A stretch of 29,289 nt of DNA from Nitrospira sp. (GTDB taxonomy: Bacteria > Nitrospirota > Nitrospiria > Nitrospirales > Nitrospiraceae): positions 1 to 29,289 of the forward strand of contig JAJFBJ010000055.1 of assembly GCA_020697375.1 (NCBI GenBank), given 5' to 3'. Shown here piece after piece: positions 1-8,011 of the stretch. Made by a program: the position numbers and the translations under genes. The notes under the pieces were generated by a model. The model did no database searches, had not been told where the DNA came from, and saw only the letters and a list, made by a program, of their open reading frames with translations. Within the stretch, counting starts at the first letter, position 1. Every line of letters begins with the position of its first letter.

Positions 1-283
1 GAGATTCGACACTGGACACTTTGCTGGACAGCCGCCCTTTCGGTCCCTTCCGATAGTCGACCTTGATGCTGCAAGAAATACGGTTACAATCCTTCCGCAT
101 GCGGGCGTAACATTCTTTCACGACCGCAAATACCTCGTCCCATTCCCCTTCCAGCACCGTCCCCATGGGGTTCAACCGGTAGGCCACTCCGCTCCGGTCG
201 ATGATGTCCAAAGAACGCGACACATACTTTCCCACGCTCTCACCCTTTCCCAGCGGCGACATACTGAACTCCAATAACACCAT
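1..283 (-). CDS. MTH1187-family thiamine-binding protein (3' end cut by window edge)
   Basis: Small cytoplasmic protein of the MTH1187/YkoF thiamine-binding fold (PF01910 type), known to bind thiamine or related molecules; its physiological role is poorly defined. I translated it by hand from the reverse strand. It opens with an ATG at 283 giving MVLLEFSMSPLGKGES, and the family pattern continues with YRLNPMGTVLEGEWDEV and IKVDYRKGPKGRL. Ninety-four residues are visible of roughly 100 usual, so only the last few are lost. The start lies 8 nt after the TGA of the upstream siroheme-type gene, and the GGAGGG that ends that gene can act as its ribosome binding site. The two are therefore probably co-transcribed and translationally linked. 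Family assignment is confident. Confidence 0.85.
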   Translation of the reverse strand, partial: MVLLEFSMSPLGKGESVGKYVSRSLDIIDRSGVAYRLNPMGTVLEGEWDEVFAVVKECYARMRKDCNRISCSIKVDYRKGPKGRLSSKVSSVES

Positions 284-291
284 AGCCGTCG

Positions 292-969
292 TCACCCTCC
301 CTGCGTGGTTTGCGTGGTGGCTGCCGGGGACAGCGGAGCTTGCTGACCGGCCCGGTAATCGAGCCAGACCTTGGGATATTGCACTTTTCCCAGCAGGCGG
401 AAGCCATCGAGCGCCTCATGGAGGAGCGCCCGGCGTTTCTCCGCGTCCGGCTCGTTCGCCTTCGCCTGCTCGCGAAGTTGTCCCAGCCAATCGACGAAGG
501 CCGAAAATTCTGCGTCCAAAATACGCTCCAGATCTTCCTTCATAAACCCAGACAACGCCGGCGCCTGTCCGCTCGTGCTGATTGCCATACGGAGATGACC
601 GCAGCTGACGACGGCCGGCATCACGACGTTCGATACATCGGGCTGGTCCACGGACCACACCAGAAACTTCTGCTCGCGAGCCAGCTTCATCAGCGAATGG
701 GAAAGCTCCCTGTCTCCCCGCATGGTATTCAACACCAGAATGGCGCTCTCCAGGTCAGTCGCACGAAAATGCCTGCCGCGATGAATGATCTTCGCCGACG
801 CCGCCAATTTGCGGAGCGCTTCATTCATGGTGGGACTGATGACCGTCACCTTGGCGCCGGCGTCCAGCAACCGCTGGACCTTTTCGGCTGCCTCCTCGTC
901 GCCGCCGATCACCAATACCGGCCACCCACGCACATCGAGTGAAATTTGAAAACCTGAATTTGCAGACAT
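292..969 (-). CDS. Precorrin-2 dehydrogenase / siroheme synthase N-terminal domain protein
   Basis: NAD-dependent oxidation of precorrin-2 to sirohydrochlorin, possibly with ferrochelation, in siroheme or heme d1 synthesis (CysG N-domain/Met8p family). From the chosen start the 225-residue protein has the Rossmann segment GWPVLVIGGDEEAAEKV near residues 15-31, VTVISP near 41-46, and the family's AISTSGQAPALS loop near 129-140. The usual GGG/VA motif is slightly altered (GGDEEAAEK). I chose ATG 969 because GGAGG lies 9 nt upstream; an ATG at 975 sits only 3 nt from it. The reading frame stays open to 1131, but that extension has no family similarity. There is no uroporphyrinogen methyltransferase domain, so this is the stand-alone form. 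A thiamine-binding protein gene follows after 8 nt. Confidence 0.85.
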   Translation of the reverse strand: MSANSGFQISLDVRGWPVLVIGGDEEAAEKVQRLLDAGAKVTVISPTMNEALRKLAASAKIIHRGRHFRATDLESAILVLNTMRGDRELSHSLMKLAREQKFLVWSVDQPDVSNVVMPAVVSCGHLRMAISTSGQAPALSGFMKEDLERILDAEFSAFVDWLGQLREQAKANEPDAEKRRALLHEALDGFRLLGKVQYPKVWLDYRAGQQAPLSPAATTQTTQGG

Positions 970-1145
970 CGTCATAATCCTCCAACAAGCCATCACACAA
1001 CGCAACGCCGTATCATACAACAGCCGATTTCTCAGGGTAAACCCGCTGCCACGATTCCCCTTTCCGCCATGACTGGGTATAATGCGCCCGCTGATCGAAG
1101 GGGGAATCTTCACTCCCCACTGGCATAACAACGAAGGAGCATATT

Positions 1146-1598
1146 GTGGCGGGATATACAGGACGATCGCTGGGCATGGCCGGCGCGATCATCGGCATTG
1201 CGGCGATGGCCGCCTATTTCGGCATCGCGCACATCGGTGATCCTGATCAGGGCGGCGGGTCGATTGCAGGACAGGTGCAGATCGCTCCCAATCTGGCCGA
1301 TCAGGTCAAACCCACCGACGTGCTGTTCGTCATCGTGCGGCGCCCGACAGGACCACCGCGGCCCATCGCCGCCAAACGGATCGATGCGCCGACCTTTCCG
1401 GTGCAGTTCGAAATTACAAACGCAGATGTCATGGTGCAAGGCAGCGAGCTCAAAGGCATGGTGGATGTGGTGGCCCGCCTGGATCGCGACGGCCAAGCCG
1501 GCCAGCCGCAGCCTGGAGATATGGAAGGGCGCTATGAGAAAAATCCCACCCTGCCGGGTGGACGTGATCTGACAATCACGATAGACAAGGTGTACTAG
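1146..1598 (+). CDS. CcmI/NrfG-type cytochrome c biogenesis C-terminal domain protein
   Basis: Resembles the periplasmic C-terminal domain of c-type cytochrome biogenesis proteins (CcmI/CcmH C-part): GSIAGQVQIAPNLADQV, then TDVLFVIVRRP.GPPRPIAAKRI, FPVQFEITNADVM and VDVVARLDRDGQA. This domain is a beta-rich module that normally follows a TPR segment. Here there is no TPR, only an N-terminal membrane helix (about residues 9-28) and the domain, 150 residues in all. The start is a GTG at 1146 preceded by GAAGGAG with a 6-nt gap; no better ATG exists. It is divergent from the siroheme-type gene. The role in heme ligation or delivery is inferred from the domain only. Confidence 0.75.
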   Translation: MAGYTGRSLGMAGAIIGIAAMAAYFGIAHIGDPDQGGGSIAGQVQIAPNLADQVKPTDVLFVIVRRPTGPPRPIAAKRIDAPTFPVQFEITNADVMVQGSELKGMVDVVARLDRDGQAGQPQPGDMEGRYEKNPTLPGGRDLTITIDKVY

Positions 1599-1610
1599 GA
1601 GGAACCAATT

Positions 1611-1650
1611 CTGAGTTCTGAGGTGAATCGGACCGTAACTCACGACTCAG
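1611..1650. terminator. Inverted repeat between convergent genes, possible bidirectional terminator
   Basis: CTGAGTTCTGAG (1611-1622) is mirrored by CTCACGACTCAG (1639-1650): nine of twelve positions pair, with a 16-nt loop. It sits in the 70-nt gap between the converging CcmI-like gene (ends 1598) and HNH gene (ends 1669). No clear T-run follows on either side, so termination is only suggested. Confidence 0.35.
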
Positions 1651-1668
1651 CACTTACAACTGAGACGG

Positions 1669-2214
1669 CTAGGGATCTGCCGGGTCCGCGTCGAGTTCCA
1701 AGTTCCAATAGAGATAGTCGCGCCAGCTTTCCGGTGTATTTCTGATACCGATGGTAATCGTGACCGTGGGGCTCCAACGCGGCTTCACGGGCTTCTTGGT
1801 CAGACGCATGTTGGCTTCATCCGGCGTGCGACCGCTTTTCCGATTGTTGCATCGCCAACAGGCCGTCACGATATTATCCCAGGTTTTGCGCCCCCCCTTG
1901 GCGATGGGCACCACGTGGTCGAACGTGAGCTCTTCGGTGCGGAACCTGCGATTACAATATTGGCAACTATAGCCGTCGCGCGTAAAGATATTGATGCGTG
2001 AAAATTTGACAGCCCGATGGCTGTCCTTGAGTTTGACCAGCTTCAACAGCCGCATCACCGAGGGAAGTTTGATCGAGATGGAAATGCCGTGGATTTCGCG
2101 CTCATAGACTTCGAGGACTTCGACCTTCCCCTGCCAGAGCAAGGTAATGGCCTTCTGCCAATGCAGGACACGCAGCGGTTCATAGGTGGAGTTGAGCAAC
2201 AGGGTCATTTCCAT
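1669..2214 (-). CDS. HNH endonuclease
   Basis: 181-residue HNH family protein. The nuclease module is central: a C84-x2-C87 knuckle (GYSCQYCNRRF), the LTFDHVVP segment with the DH pair at 99-100, then WDNIVTACWRCNNRKSGRT with Asn114 and the second CxxC (119/122), ending in PRWSP. The N-terminal 70 residues (LLNSTYEPLRVLHWQKAITLLWQGKVEVLE) match the stand-alone HNH proteins common in soil and water bacteria. Their cellular role is unknown; DNA repair or restriction are only guesses. The start is ATG 2214 with GGAG 6 nt upstream; an ATG two codons later is possible. It is a single gene, convergent with the CcmI-like gene. Confidence 0.85.
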   Translation of the reverse strand: MEMTLLLNSTYEPLRVLHWQKAITLLWQGKVEVLEVYEREIHGISISIKLPSVMRLLKLVKLKDSHRAVKFSRINIFTRDGYSCQYCNRRFRTEELTFDHVVPIAKGGRKTWDNIVTACWRCNNRKSGRTPDEANMRLTKKPVKPRWSPTVTITIGIRNTPESWRDYLYWNLELDADPADP

Positions 2215-2408
2215 AGCAGCTCCGGATGTCTCCTATGAGTTGTACTATGCGAATGATTGTCAGATCGCGGTGGTGTAATGCCCTTCCTCATGAATCGTGT
2301 AGTCGATTTATGCCATATGGCGTCAATGAAATCAAGCGCTTAGGCCTTTGACGCCTGGAATGTTACCCAATCGTAACTTGCGCCAGGTCCTTTTTCCGGA
2401 ACCTCTAC

Positions 2409-2744
2409 ATGAGCCTCATGAATCCAAGTCCCACCTATGTCACGGTGGCACAGGTGCAAGACATCCCGCCGGGAACATGCCGGACGGTAGACATAGAAGG
2501 CATCCGGCTCGCGCTTTGCAACGTGAACGGAACATTCTTGGCTGTTGATAACACCTGCCCGCATGCAGGCGGACCGCTGGGAGAAGGGGCCATGGACCAA
2601 GAGCTCATCGAGTGTCCCTGGCATGGATGGCGCTTCAATGTACGCACCGGCGAGCGGCCGGAAAATCCTGAAATTCGTGTGGCCTGTGTGGAAGTGCGGG
2701 TAATGGGAGCGAACGTGCAAGTAAAACTCCCGCTTACATTGTAG
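2409..2744 (+). CDS. Rieske [2Fe-2S] protein, NirD/dioxygenase-ferredoxin type
   Basis: Soluble 111-residue Rieske protein. The cluster ligands are visible as C50-P-H52 (NTCPHAGGPLGEG) and C69-P-W-H72 (IECPWHGWRFNVRTG), the C-x-H...C-x2-H pattern of the Rieske fold, with the usual PENPEI.V turn near the C-terminus. Such proteins pass electrons to oxygenases or form the small subunit of assimilatory nitrite reductase, but no partner oxygenase or nitrite reductase is adjacent, so the partner is unknown. Start choice is uncertain: ATG 2409 and ATG 2418 are both possible and neither has a strong ribosome site. Its last 11 bases overlap the 3' end of the opposing gene. Confidence 0.85.
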   Translation: MSLMNPSPTYVTVAQVQDIPPGTCRTVDIEGIRLALCNVNGTFLAVDNTCPHAGGPLGEGAMDQELIECPWHGWRFNVRTGERPENPEIRVACVEVRVMGANVQVKLPLTL

Positions 2745-3189
2745 GCGACAGCGGTAAGGTATCCGTCTCAGGTCGGAGTGACCTTCCCCTCCCAGGTTCT
2801 TCCGGCATCAGGCCATCCGCAGGCAAAGAAGCCGCATTCACTCGCTTCGTGGTCAAATCGACATGCCAAATGAAGTCCCGTTCGAACCACTGGTTGGTGC
2901 CCTGCTCACGCATGTAGATACGGACCTCGTAGCGCTGATCTTCCAGCTTGATCACCTGCCACTCCCCTAAACGCAAACCGAGATTGCGAGTCTTTTGGAC
3001 ACGGACGCGTTCATTGAAGGCTTGAAGAATCGTCGGATAGCCGACAGCCCGGTGAGTCTGCACCAGCGCCAGAGCCTCGGCCGCTCGCGGGTCGGTGATC
3101 GGATTGAGGCCGGGCGGCTTCATCCACCAGTAGACCAGCAGGCCTCCAAGAAGAAGGAGCAACAGCCCGTAATGAATCGCTTTACTCAT
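2734..3189 (-). CDS. Hypothetical membrane-anchored protein
   Basis: 151 residues that I do not recognise. The N-terminus is a clear single membrane helix (about residues 6-22, YGLLLLLLGGLLVYWWM) without a convincing signal-peptidase site, so the rest is probably periplasmic and tethered. The soluble part has a patterned beta-type stretch (LRLGEWQVIKLEDQRYEVRIYMREQGTNQWFERDFIWHVDL) that looks folded and conserved, followed by a Pro/Arg-rich tail. It converges with the Rieske gene (11-nt overlap of 3' ends) and is divergent from the cyclotransferase-like gene at 3389. Confidence 0.65.
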   Translation of the reverse strand: MSKAIHYGLLLLLLGGLLVYWWMKPPGLNPITDPRAAEALALVQTHRAVGYPTILQAFNERVRVQKTRNLGLRLGEWQVIKLEDQRYEVRIYMREQGTNQWFERDFIWHVDLTTKRVNAASLPADGLMPEEPGRGRSLRPETDTLPLSPTM

Positions 3190-3388
3190 AAGCGGACGGT
3201 ATCCTACGTAGGCTCACCATGGATGGGCGGTCATCATAAGTGGCGCCGGATTTCACTGTCAATCATGGAAAGCGGCGCGGCGAGCCGTACTGGGAGGCTG
3301 CAAGCCCCGCTGTGCTTGACAATGCCGAGCAACGCTATGGTACAAGTACCGGTCAACCCACGCGAATCAATCGGAGCCTCTTTTTTCA

Positions 3389-3832
3389 ATGAAGTTCTTC
3401 TTTTACGCCGACAATTTGAACCCTTCACAACTCAAGCGCCGCGCCCCCGAGCACAAGTTTCTTTATACGGCCTATCTGCCCGACCACAGCATCCAGTTCT
3501 GTCGCTGGTCGACGCAGTGGCGATGCGGCCTGGCGAGCGTCATTCCATCACCGGGAGAAAAAGTCTGGGGAGCCGTCTTCGAGATCACCGATGAAGATCT
3601 CAAGGTGCTGGACGAATTTGAGGACGATGTGCCTCAGGGAGCGTACCGGCATCTGCCGGTCACGGTTATCTCGGAGGACGGCGAAAAGACACTCGTCACA
3701 ACCCACGCGGCGAATCCCATCGGCAAGTTCAAGCCGAAGGAACATTATATCGAATGGGTCATGAAGGGACTCAAGCAATGGAAACTACCCGATGAATGCA
3801 TCGAGCAATGGCAGGCCTACAAGCCGCGTTGA
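3389..3832 (+). CDS. Gamma-glutamylcyclotransferase-fold (AIG2-like) protein
   Basis: 147-residue protein of the GGCT/AIG2 fold. The N-terminal strand and loop FFYADNLNPSQLKRRAPE matches the family's substrate-binding YG.N(L/M) segment, and GEKVWGAVFEITDEDLKVLDEFED..PQGAYRHLPVTV carries the family's W/VWG and the acidic residues around the expected catalytic glutamate. The best known activity is release of 5-oxoproline from gamma-glutamyl peptides; the true substrate here is unknown. The start ATG 3389 follows GGAGCC about 12 nt upstream. The ferredoxin gene begins 45 nt after the stop on the same strand. Confidence 0.8.
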   Translation: MKFFFYADNLNPSQLKRRAPEHKFLYTAYLPDHSIQFCRWSTQWRCGLASVIPSPGEKVWGAVFEITDEDLKVLDEFEDDVPQGAYRHLPVTVISEDGEKTLVTTHAANPIGKFKPKEHYIEWVMKGLKQWKLPDECIEQWQAYKPR

Positions 3833-3877
3833 CCGTCCCGCACGTCGTAAACCACTCATGTTTCAATAGAGGTCACC

Positions 3878-4204
3878 ATGCCGAAGCCCAAGTTTCATAT
3901 TCTCGTCTGCACCAACGCCCGTCCACCTGGCCATCCGAAACCATCGTGCGGCGGCCAGGGAGCGGCACAGTTGCTCATGACTTTCAACATGGGGTTGATG
4001 CAACGCGGGATCATGCCGGGTGAAGTGCTCGTGACCGGATCAACCTGCCTGGGCCCATGCGAACAGGGGCCGACGGTCGTCGTCTATCCCGAGGGCACCT
4101 GGTATTCCAAGGTCACGGAGGCAGATGTCGCGACGATCCTGGACGAACACATCAAGGGCGGAAAGCCTGCCGCGAAGCTGAATCCCGATTCAGTTTGGGG
4201 CTGA
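3878..4204 (+). CDS. Thioredoxin-like [2Fe-2S] ferredoxin
   Basis: 108-residue ferredoxin of the thioredoxin-fold [2Fe-2S] class. Four cysteines fit the cluster ligands: C11 (HILVCTNARPPGHPKPSC), C24, and C57/C61 (GSTCLGPCEQGPTVVVYPEG). The end motif ILDEHIKGGKPA is typical. These proteins carry electrons at low potential; the redox partner is not evident. The ribosome site AGAGGT lies upstream of ATG 3878. It stands between the cyclotransferase-like gene and moaB, and all three could share a transcript. Confidence 0.9.
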   Translation: MPKPKFHILVCTNARPPGHPKPSCGGQGAAQLLMTFNMGLMQRGIMPGEVLVTGSTCLGPCEQGPTVVVYPEGTWYSKVTEADVATILDEHIKGGKPAAKLNPDSVWG

Positions 4205-4229
4205 CGGCATCTCAAACGGGACTGACACC

Positions 4230-4742
4230 GTGGAACATTCGACTCCACATGAACATAAGGCCCATGCCCCGAGAAGCGTCGCCTGTATGGTCATTACCTG
4301 CAGCGACACCCGTACGCCGGACAATGATACGAGCGGCCGGTTGATCATGTCGCTGTTGAAGGAGCATGGACATCAGGTCCTGGCCTATCACCTCGTCAAG
4401 GATGAGCCTATCCTGATCAAGGAGCGAATCGGCGAGGCCCTGCGGACCGAAGGGATTCACGCCATCATCATCAATGGCGGGACAGGAATCTCACGACGGG
4501 ACTCGACCTTTGAAGCAGTCGACGCCATGCTCGAAAAACGCCTGGATGGTTTCGGCGAAATCTTCCGCGCGCTCACCTACCAGGACATCGGCTCGCCGGC
4601 GATCATGACCAGAGCGACTGCCGGCATCGTTCACGGCCGGGTCCTGTTTTCCACACCGGGCTCTGAAAATGCGGTGCGCCTGGCCATGGAAAAACTCATC
4701 CTTCCCGAACTCGGTCACCTCATCAAAGAACTTGCCAAGTAG
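4230..4742 (+). CDS. moaB: Molybdenum cofactor biosynthesis protein MoaB/MogA family
   Basis: Molybdopterin adenylyltransferase family (MoaB/Mog, MPT-binding fold), acting in molybdenum cofactor synthesis. Visible motifs are VITCSDTRTPDNDTSG near the N-terminus, INGGTGISRRDSTFEAV in the middle (the family's NGGTG.S.RD.T signature), RALTYQDIGSPAIMTRATAG and FSTPGSENAVRLAMEKLILPELGHL. The 170-residue length is normal. The start is GTG 4230 with a weak upstream GGGA; the frame has no useful ATG nearby. The His-rich leader (EHSTPHEHKAH) is a small oddity. The gene is 25 nt downstream of the ferredoxin gene. Confidence 0.9.
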   Translation: MEHSTPHEHKAHAPRSVACMVITCSDTRTPDNDTSGRLIMSLLKEHGHQVLAYHLVKDEPILIKERIGEALRTEGIHAIIINGGTGISRRDSTFEAVDAMLEKRLDGFGEIFRALTYQDIGSPAIMTRATAGIVHGRVLFSTPGSENAVRLAMEKLILPELGHLIKELAK

Positions 4743-4830
4743 CTAGTCGTGACGCGTGCCACCTGAACGCACAGGGGTGAGGTGCAAATGGGTAACGCCT
4801 CATCCGCCAAGCCTCACGTTTCACTATTGA

Positions 4831-4955
4831 AGGATGCTCAAAACGGTCCTCCAGCCGGCCGCAAGAAGTACGGCAACTGAGGAATACTCCAAGGATACAT
4901 CGCTGAAGGCATGCAAGCGAGGAAGTAGGGTGGAAGCCAATTTTCTATCTTCACG
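4831..4955. repeat. Dispersed inverted-end repeat, copy 1 (degenerate)
   Basis: Starts AGGATGCTCAAAACGG and shares the internal GGCCGCAAGAAGTACGGCAA segment with the other copies, but its right end (about 4930-4955) is poorly conserved. It lies head to tail with copy 2, starts 88 nt after the moaB stop and does not touch a stop codon. Confidence 0.6.
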
Positions 4956-5087
4956 CAGGCTGTTCAAAACGGCCTTCCAGCAAGGCCGCAGGGAGCATCA
5001 TGACTGAGGTGTGCCCTTGCGGTACGTCGCGTCGCAAGGAGGCATGCTCCCGAGAACGAAGCTGGAGGCAGTTTTCAACAGCCGCTA
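4956..5087. repeat. Dispersed inverted-end repeat, copy 2, ending at the CBS gene stop
   Basis: Left end CAGGCTGTTCAAAACGGCC, right end GTTTTCAACAGCCGCTA, which are inverted relative to each other. Internal segments AAGGCCGCAGGGAGC and TGCGGTACGTCGC are shared with other copies. The last three bases (5085-5087) are the TAG stop of the minus-strand CBS gene. Confidence 0.8.
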
Positions 5088-5519
5088 GTCCTGCGCGATC
5101 TTCGGTTCCGAGTACGTCTGATTCATTGAAATCTTGGATTGCGCGTATCGCTTGTAGTGCATCAAAAGGTCTCGTACCGACACGACCCCGACAATGGCTC
5201 CCGCTTTGGTCACCGCGAGGTGGCGCACCCCGAGGTCGCCCATCATATCCTGCGCATCATCGACCGCTTGATTGCTCTCGATCGTGCAGAGGGGGGAACT
5301 CATGATTTTTTCGACCGTGAGTTTCGCGATATCCTGAGTGGTGGCCAGCGCCTTCCTCACCAGGTCGGTATCGGTCACGATGCCGACGTGGCTGTTCCCC
5401 TTCTTGATCAGGAGCGAACTGATTCGCAATTCACGCATTTTTTTCGCCGCGCCTCGAACGGAGGTCGTAGGGCCGATGCTTTGAGGATGTTTGTTCATGA
5501 TCTGCGCAACAGTCGCCAT
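5085..5519 (-). CDS. CBS-domain pair protein
   Basis: 144-residue protein built from two CBS domains (about residues 7-62 and 72-130), which as a Bateman module bind adenosyl nucleotides and act as regulatory sensors. Typical strands are IMNKHPQSIGPTTSVRGAAKKMRELRISSLLI, GIVTDTDLVRK, then IMSSPLCTIESNQAVDDAQDMMGDLGVRHLAV and GVVSVRDLLMHYK. Nothing else is fused to it, so the target is unknown. The ATG 5519 has the site AAAGGACATTAC upstream. It follows the alcohol dehydrogenase gene by 50 nt on the same strand, so it may be the second gene of that unit. Its TAG stop is the first trinucleotide of a repeat element. Confidence 0.85.
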   Translation of the reverse strand: MATVAQIMNKHPQSIGPTTSVRGAAKKMRELRISSLLIKKGNSHVGIVTDTDLVRKALATTQDIAKLTVEKIMSSPLCTIESNQAVDDAQDMMGDLGVRHLAVTKAGAIVGVVSVRDLLMHYKRYAQSKISMNQTYSEPKIAQD

Positions 5520-5569
5520 GTAATGTCCTTTCTATCCATTGAAACGAGCAAAACGATCGGAGGCTCGCT

Positions 5570-6601
5570 CTACTCCACCGTGAGAACGATCTTACCAAAA
5601 AACGATCTTCCCAGAAGATATTCTTGCGCGGCCTTCGCCTGAGCCAAGGGGAATGTCCGGTCGATCAGAGGATGTAACTTTCCTTGCCCGAACAAACGGG
5701 CTGTCTTGAGCAATTCGCTCTGTGACCCCATGTACGAGCCCTTGATCGTGAGTTGCCTTGCGTAGACGTAGCGCAGATTCAACGCCACATCGGCGCCGGT
5801 GGTCGCCCCGCAGGTAATCAAACGGCCGCCCTTGGCCAGCGAATCCACGCACTGCGCCCACACCTCCGGACCGATATGTTCGATCACCACATCCACACCG
5901 CGACGGTGAGTCAGGTCGCGCACGCGCTCATTGACCTTCTCGCTGGTATGGTTGATCACGTCATCGGCGCCGATTGCCTTGGCCTTCGCGATTTTGTCGT
6001 CGTTGCCGACCGTGGTCACGACGCGGGCGCCCGCCAGCTTGGCCATTTGAATCGCGATGTGCCCCACTCCGCTGCCTGCCCCCATGATCAGGACGTCTTC
6101 GCCTGGACGCAGATCGGCCAACGTAAATAACATATGCCAAGCCGTGACGGACACCAGGGGAAACGCCGCGGCCTGTTCAAGGGTCAACGTGCCTGGAATG
6201 GGAAAGACATTCCGTGCCGGCACCTTGACGTATTCCGCATACCCGCCGTGGCACATCGCTCCGATCAAGCCGTAGGAGCGGCACATGTTGTCGCGTCCGG
6301 CCACGCACTGTTCACAGCGCCCGCAGCCCACGCCGGGGGAAACGAAGACGCGGTCTCCTTCCGCGACACCTTCTGCGCGAGAGCCGACCTGTTCGACCAC
6401 TCCGGCAACGTCCGAGCCGGAAATGTGCGGAAGCGGCATCGGATAGGCCGGACTGCCCTGCCTGATCCAGATGTCCAAGTGATTCAGCGCGCAGGCCTTC
6501 ACCCGAACTAGCACGTCGTCGGGGCCGATAGCAGGCATCGGCATCTCTTGATACTGCAATTTGCCGGGCCCGCCATGTTCGTGAAACACCACCGCGTTCA
6601 T
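5570..6601 (-). CDS. Zinc-lobe medium-chain alcohol dehydrogenase / quinone-oxidoreductase-like
   Basis: 343-residue MDR superfamily oxidoreductase using NAD(P)H; the substrate is unknown. The N-terminal GroES-like domain has VRVKACALNHLDIWIRQG and HISGSDVAGVVEQVG. A structural zinc lobe is intact (GCGRCEQCVAGRDNMC, C-x2-C-x2-C-x7-C). The Rossmann domain shows MGAGSGVGHIAIQMAKLAGARVV, and the C-terminus ends FFGKIVLTVE. Asn replaces the cysteine that would ligate a catalytic zinc, so it resembles quinone oxidoreductases more than classical alcohol dehydrogenases. I chose ATG 6601 because GGAG precedes it by about 5 nt; a GTG at 6613 would add four residues and precede that site. CBS gene downstream. 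Confidence 0.85.
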   Translation of the reverse strand: MNAVVFHEHGGPGKLQYQEMPMPAIGPDDVLVRVKACALNHLDIWIRQGSPAYPMPLPHISGSDVAGVVEQVGSRAEGVAEGDRVFVSPGVGCGRCEQCVAGRDNMCRSYGLIGAMCHGGYAEYVKVPARNVFPIPGTLTLEQAAAFPLVSVTAWHMLFTLADLRPGEDVLIMGAGSGVGHIAIQMAKLAGARVVTTVGNDDKIAKAKAIGADDVINHTSEKVNERVRDLTHRRGVDVVIEHIGPEVWAQCVDSLAKGGRLITCGATTGADVALNLRYVYARQLTIKGSYMGSQSELLKTARLFGQGKLHPLIDRTFPLAQAKAAQEYLLGRSFFGKIVLTVE

Positions 6602-6681
6602 GTAACTCCTCACCTGTGATTCGTGGCTATATTAGTTTCCGCCAAATCGCTATTCCCAGAATGCAGCTCAATAAAGATTCC

Positions 6682-6811
6682 CTACAGGATGATCAAAACG
6701 GCATGTAACTTGGCCGCAAGGAGTGCGGCGACTGAGGCGTACCCTTGGGGTACGTCGCAGGGAGACGTGCGACTGAGAACGCAGTTAGATGGCGTTTTCA
6801 TCATCCTGCTA
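6682..6811. repeat. Dispersed inverted-end repeat, copy 3, ending at the phzF-family stop
   Basis: The clearest copy. Left end CTACAGGATGATCAAAACGG, right end CGTTTTCATCATCCTGCTAG: near-perfect inverted termini of about 20 bp. The internal hairpin CGTACCCTTGGGGTACG fits all copies with small changes. Positions 6809-6811 are the stop codon of the PhzF gene; the left end lies 81 nt upstream of the dehydrogenase start. Confidence 0.85.
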
Positions 6812-7738
6812 GAGGGTCAGCGTGCCCTCCACCACCATCAACGCTTGCCCGCCGACGGTCACAGCTTGAATCACATCGTCATCGGATTCCACTTGAATCA
6901 AAATACGCGAGGGACGATCGATTTCATACCCCTGCTCGGCAATAATCTCGGTCACCGGCCCGATATCGACGACACCCTGCTGCACGAGATAGGCCCCCAA
7001 CGCGCCACTGGCGCTCCCGGTCGCAGGATCTTCCACAATCCCAATCAATGGAGCGAACACGCGGGTATGTACGGTGGATGATTGCTCCACGGTCATGGTG
7101 CTGAACACCATCATGCCGTTGGCGCCATACTGCTGGGACAGTTCTGCGATGGCGGCGACATCCGGAACCATGGAACGAACGGCCGTGAGGGTCCGCACCG
7201 GAACGATGACGACCGGCAATCCGGTAGAAACCACCTGCACGGGGAATCTGGTCTCAGTGATCAATGCCTTGGTAATGCCCAGTGCGCGCGCGATCGAAAA
7301 GAGCGATTCCGGTTCGTCGATCACATCAAGAAACTCCGGTTTCGGTTGGGCCATCACGACGCGCTCGATGAGGCCGTTCTGCGTATGGATGTCGACCGGA
7401 AAGAGACCTAAATTACATTCCTGGAGGACTCGCGTGACCGGTTCCCGGAGCGTCAAACGTTTCAAAGTGCCCAGCACGAAGAATGTGCCGATGACCGGAT
7501 GCCCGGCAAAGGGAATTTCCTGAGTCGGGGTGAAGATGCGCATTTTGACGACGGCCGCCTTATCGGTCGGCGGAAAGACGAATACGGTTTCCGAGAGATT
7601 CATCTCCCGGGCGATCTGCTGTAACTCGAGGTCGGTCAGCCCATCGGCATCGGGAAACACTGCCACGGGATTGCCGCCGAACGGTTGGTCGGTAAAAACG
7701 TCCGCTTGATAGAACTGCAACTTTCGCGGCTCTGCCAT
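6809..7738 (-). CDS. PhzF family epimerase/isomerase-like protein
   Basis: 309-residue PhzF/diaminopimelate-epimerase-fold protein. N-terminal FYQADVFTDQPFGGNPVAVF, the NLSETVFV segment with Glu50 (the family's catalytic acid), IPFAGHPVIGT near 75-84, and the C-terminal VEDPATGSASGALGAYL are all present. Characterised members isomerise trans-2,3-dihydro-3-hydroxyanthranilate in phenazine synthesis, but there are no phenazine genes here, so the substrate is unknown. The ATG 7738 gives MAEPRKLQFY; the upstream ribosome site is weak (GGGGGCCTT). The TAG stop belongs to the flanking repeat. Family call is strong. Confidence 0.9.
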   Translation of the reverse strand: MAEPRKLQFYQADVFTDQPFGGNPVAVFPDADGLTDLELQQIAREMNLSETVFVFPPTDKAAVVKMRIFTPTQEIPFAGHPVIGTFFVLGTLKRLTLREPVTRVLQECNLGLFPVDIHTQNGLIERVVMAQPKPEFLDVIDEPESLFSIARALGITKALITETRFPVQVVSTGLPVVIVPVRTLTAVRSMVPDVAAIAELSQQYGANGMMVFSTMTVEQSSTVHTRVFAPLIGIVEDPATGSASGALGAYLVQQGVVDIGPVTEIIAEQGYEIDRPSRILIQVESDDDVIQAVTVGGQALMVVEGTLTL

Positions 7739-7887
7739 AAGGCCCCCAAAAATGTGGTGGCGGCATGTTGCCCCGAGCCGATTTTTTTTGCAAGGGGCGA
7801 CAGGTCCGGGCGGTTCGGCCGATCGGAATGTTCAATGCTGACTTTTCAAGACGCAATCGAACGCTGCGCATGGCGGGCGCTCACATG

Positions 7888-8011
7888 TCGGCATGCTCAA
7901 AACGACGCCTCACCAGGCCGCAGGCCAGGAAAAACCGGAGGCGCGCCTCTGGAGTACGTTGAGGATCTTGAGCCGAGAACCTACGTGGGGGTGGGTTTCA
8001 GTATCCTGCTA
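7888..8011. repeat. Dispersed inverted-end repeat, copy 4, ending at the radical SAM stop
   Basis: Left end GGCATGCTCAAAACGACG, right end GGTTTCAGTATCCTGCTA; the middle (CCAGGCCGCAGGCC, GGAGTACGTTGAGG) is more diverged than in copies 3 and 5. Positions 8009-8011 are the TAG stop of the minus-strand radical SAM gene. The remaining 150 bases up to the PhzF start (7739-7887) show no gene. Confidence 0.75.

Noticed and set aside
3316..3346. TTGACA upstream of the cyclotransferase-like gene
   Set aside because: No convincing -10 box at 16-18 bp spacing (GGTACA or TGGTAC only), so I do not list it as a promoter.
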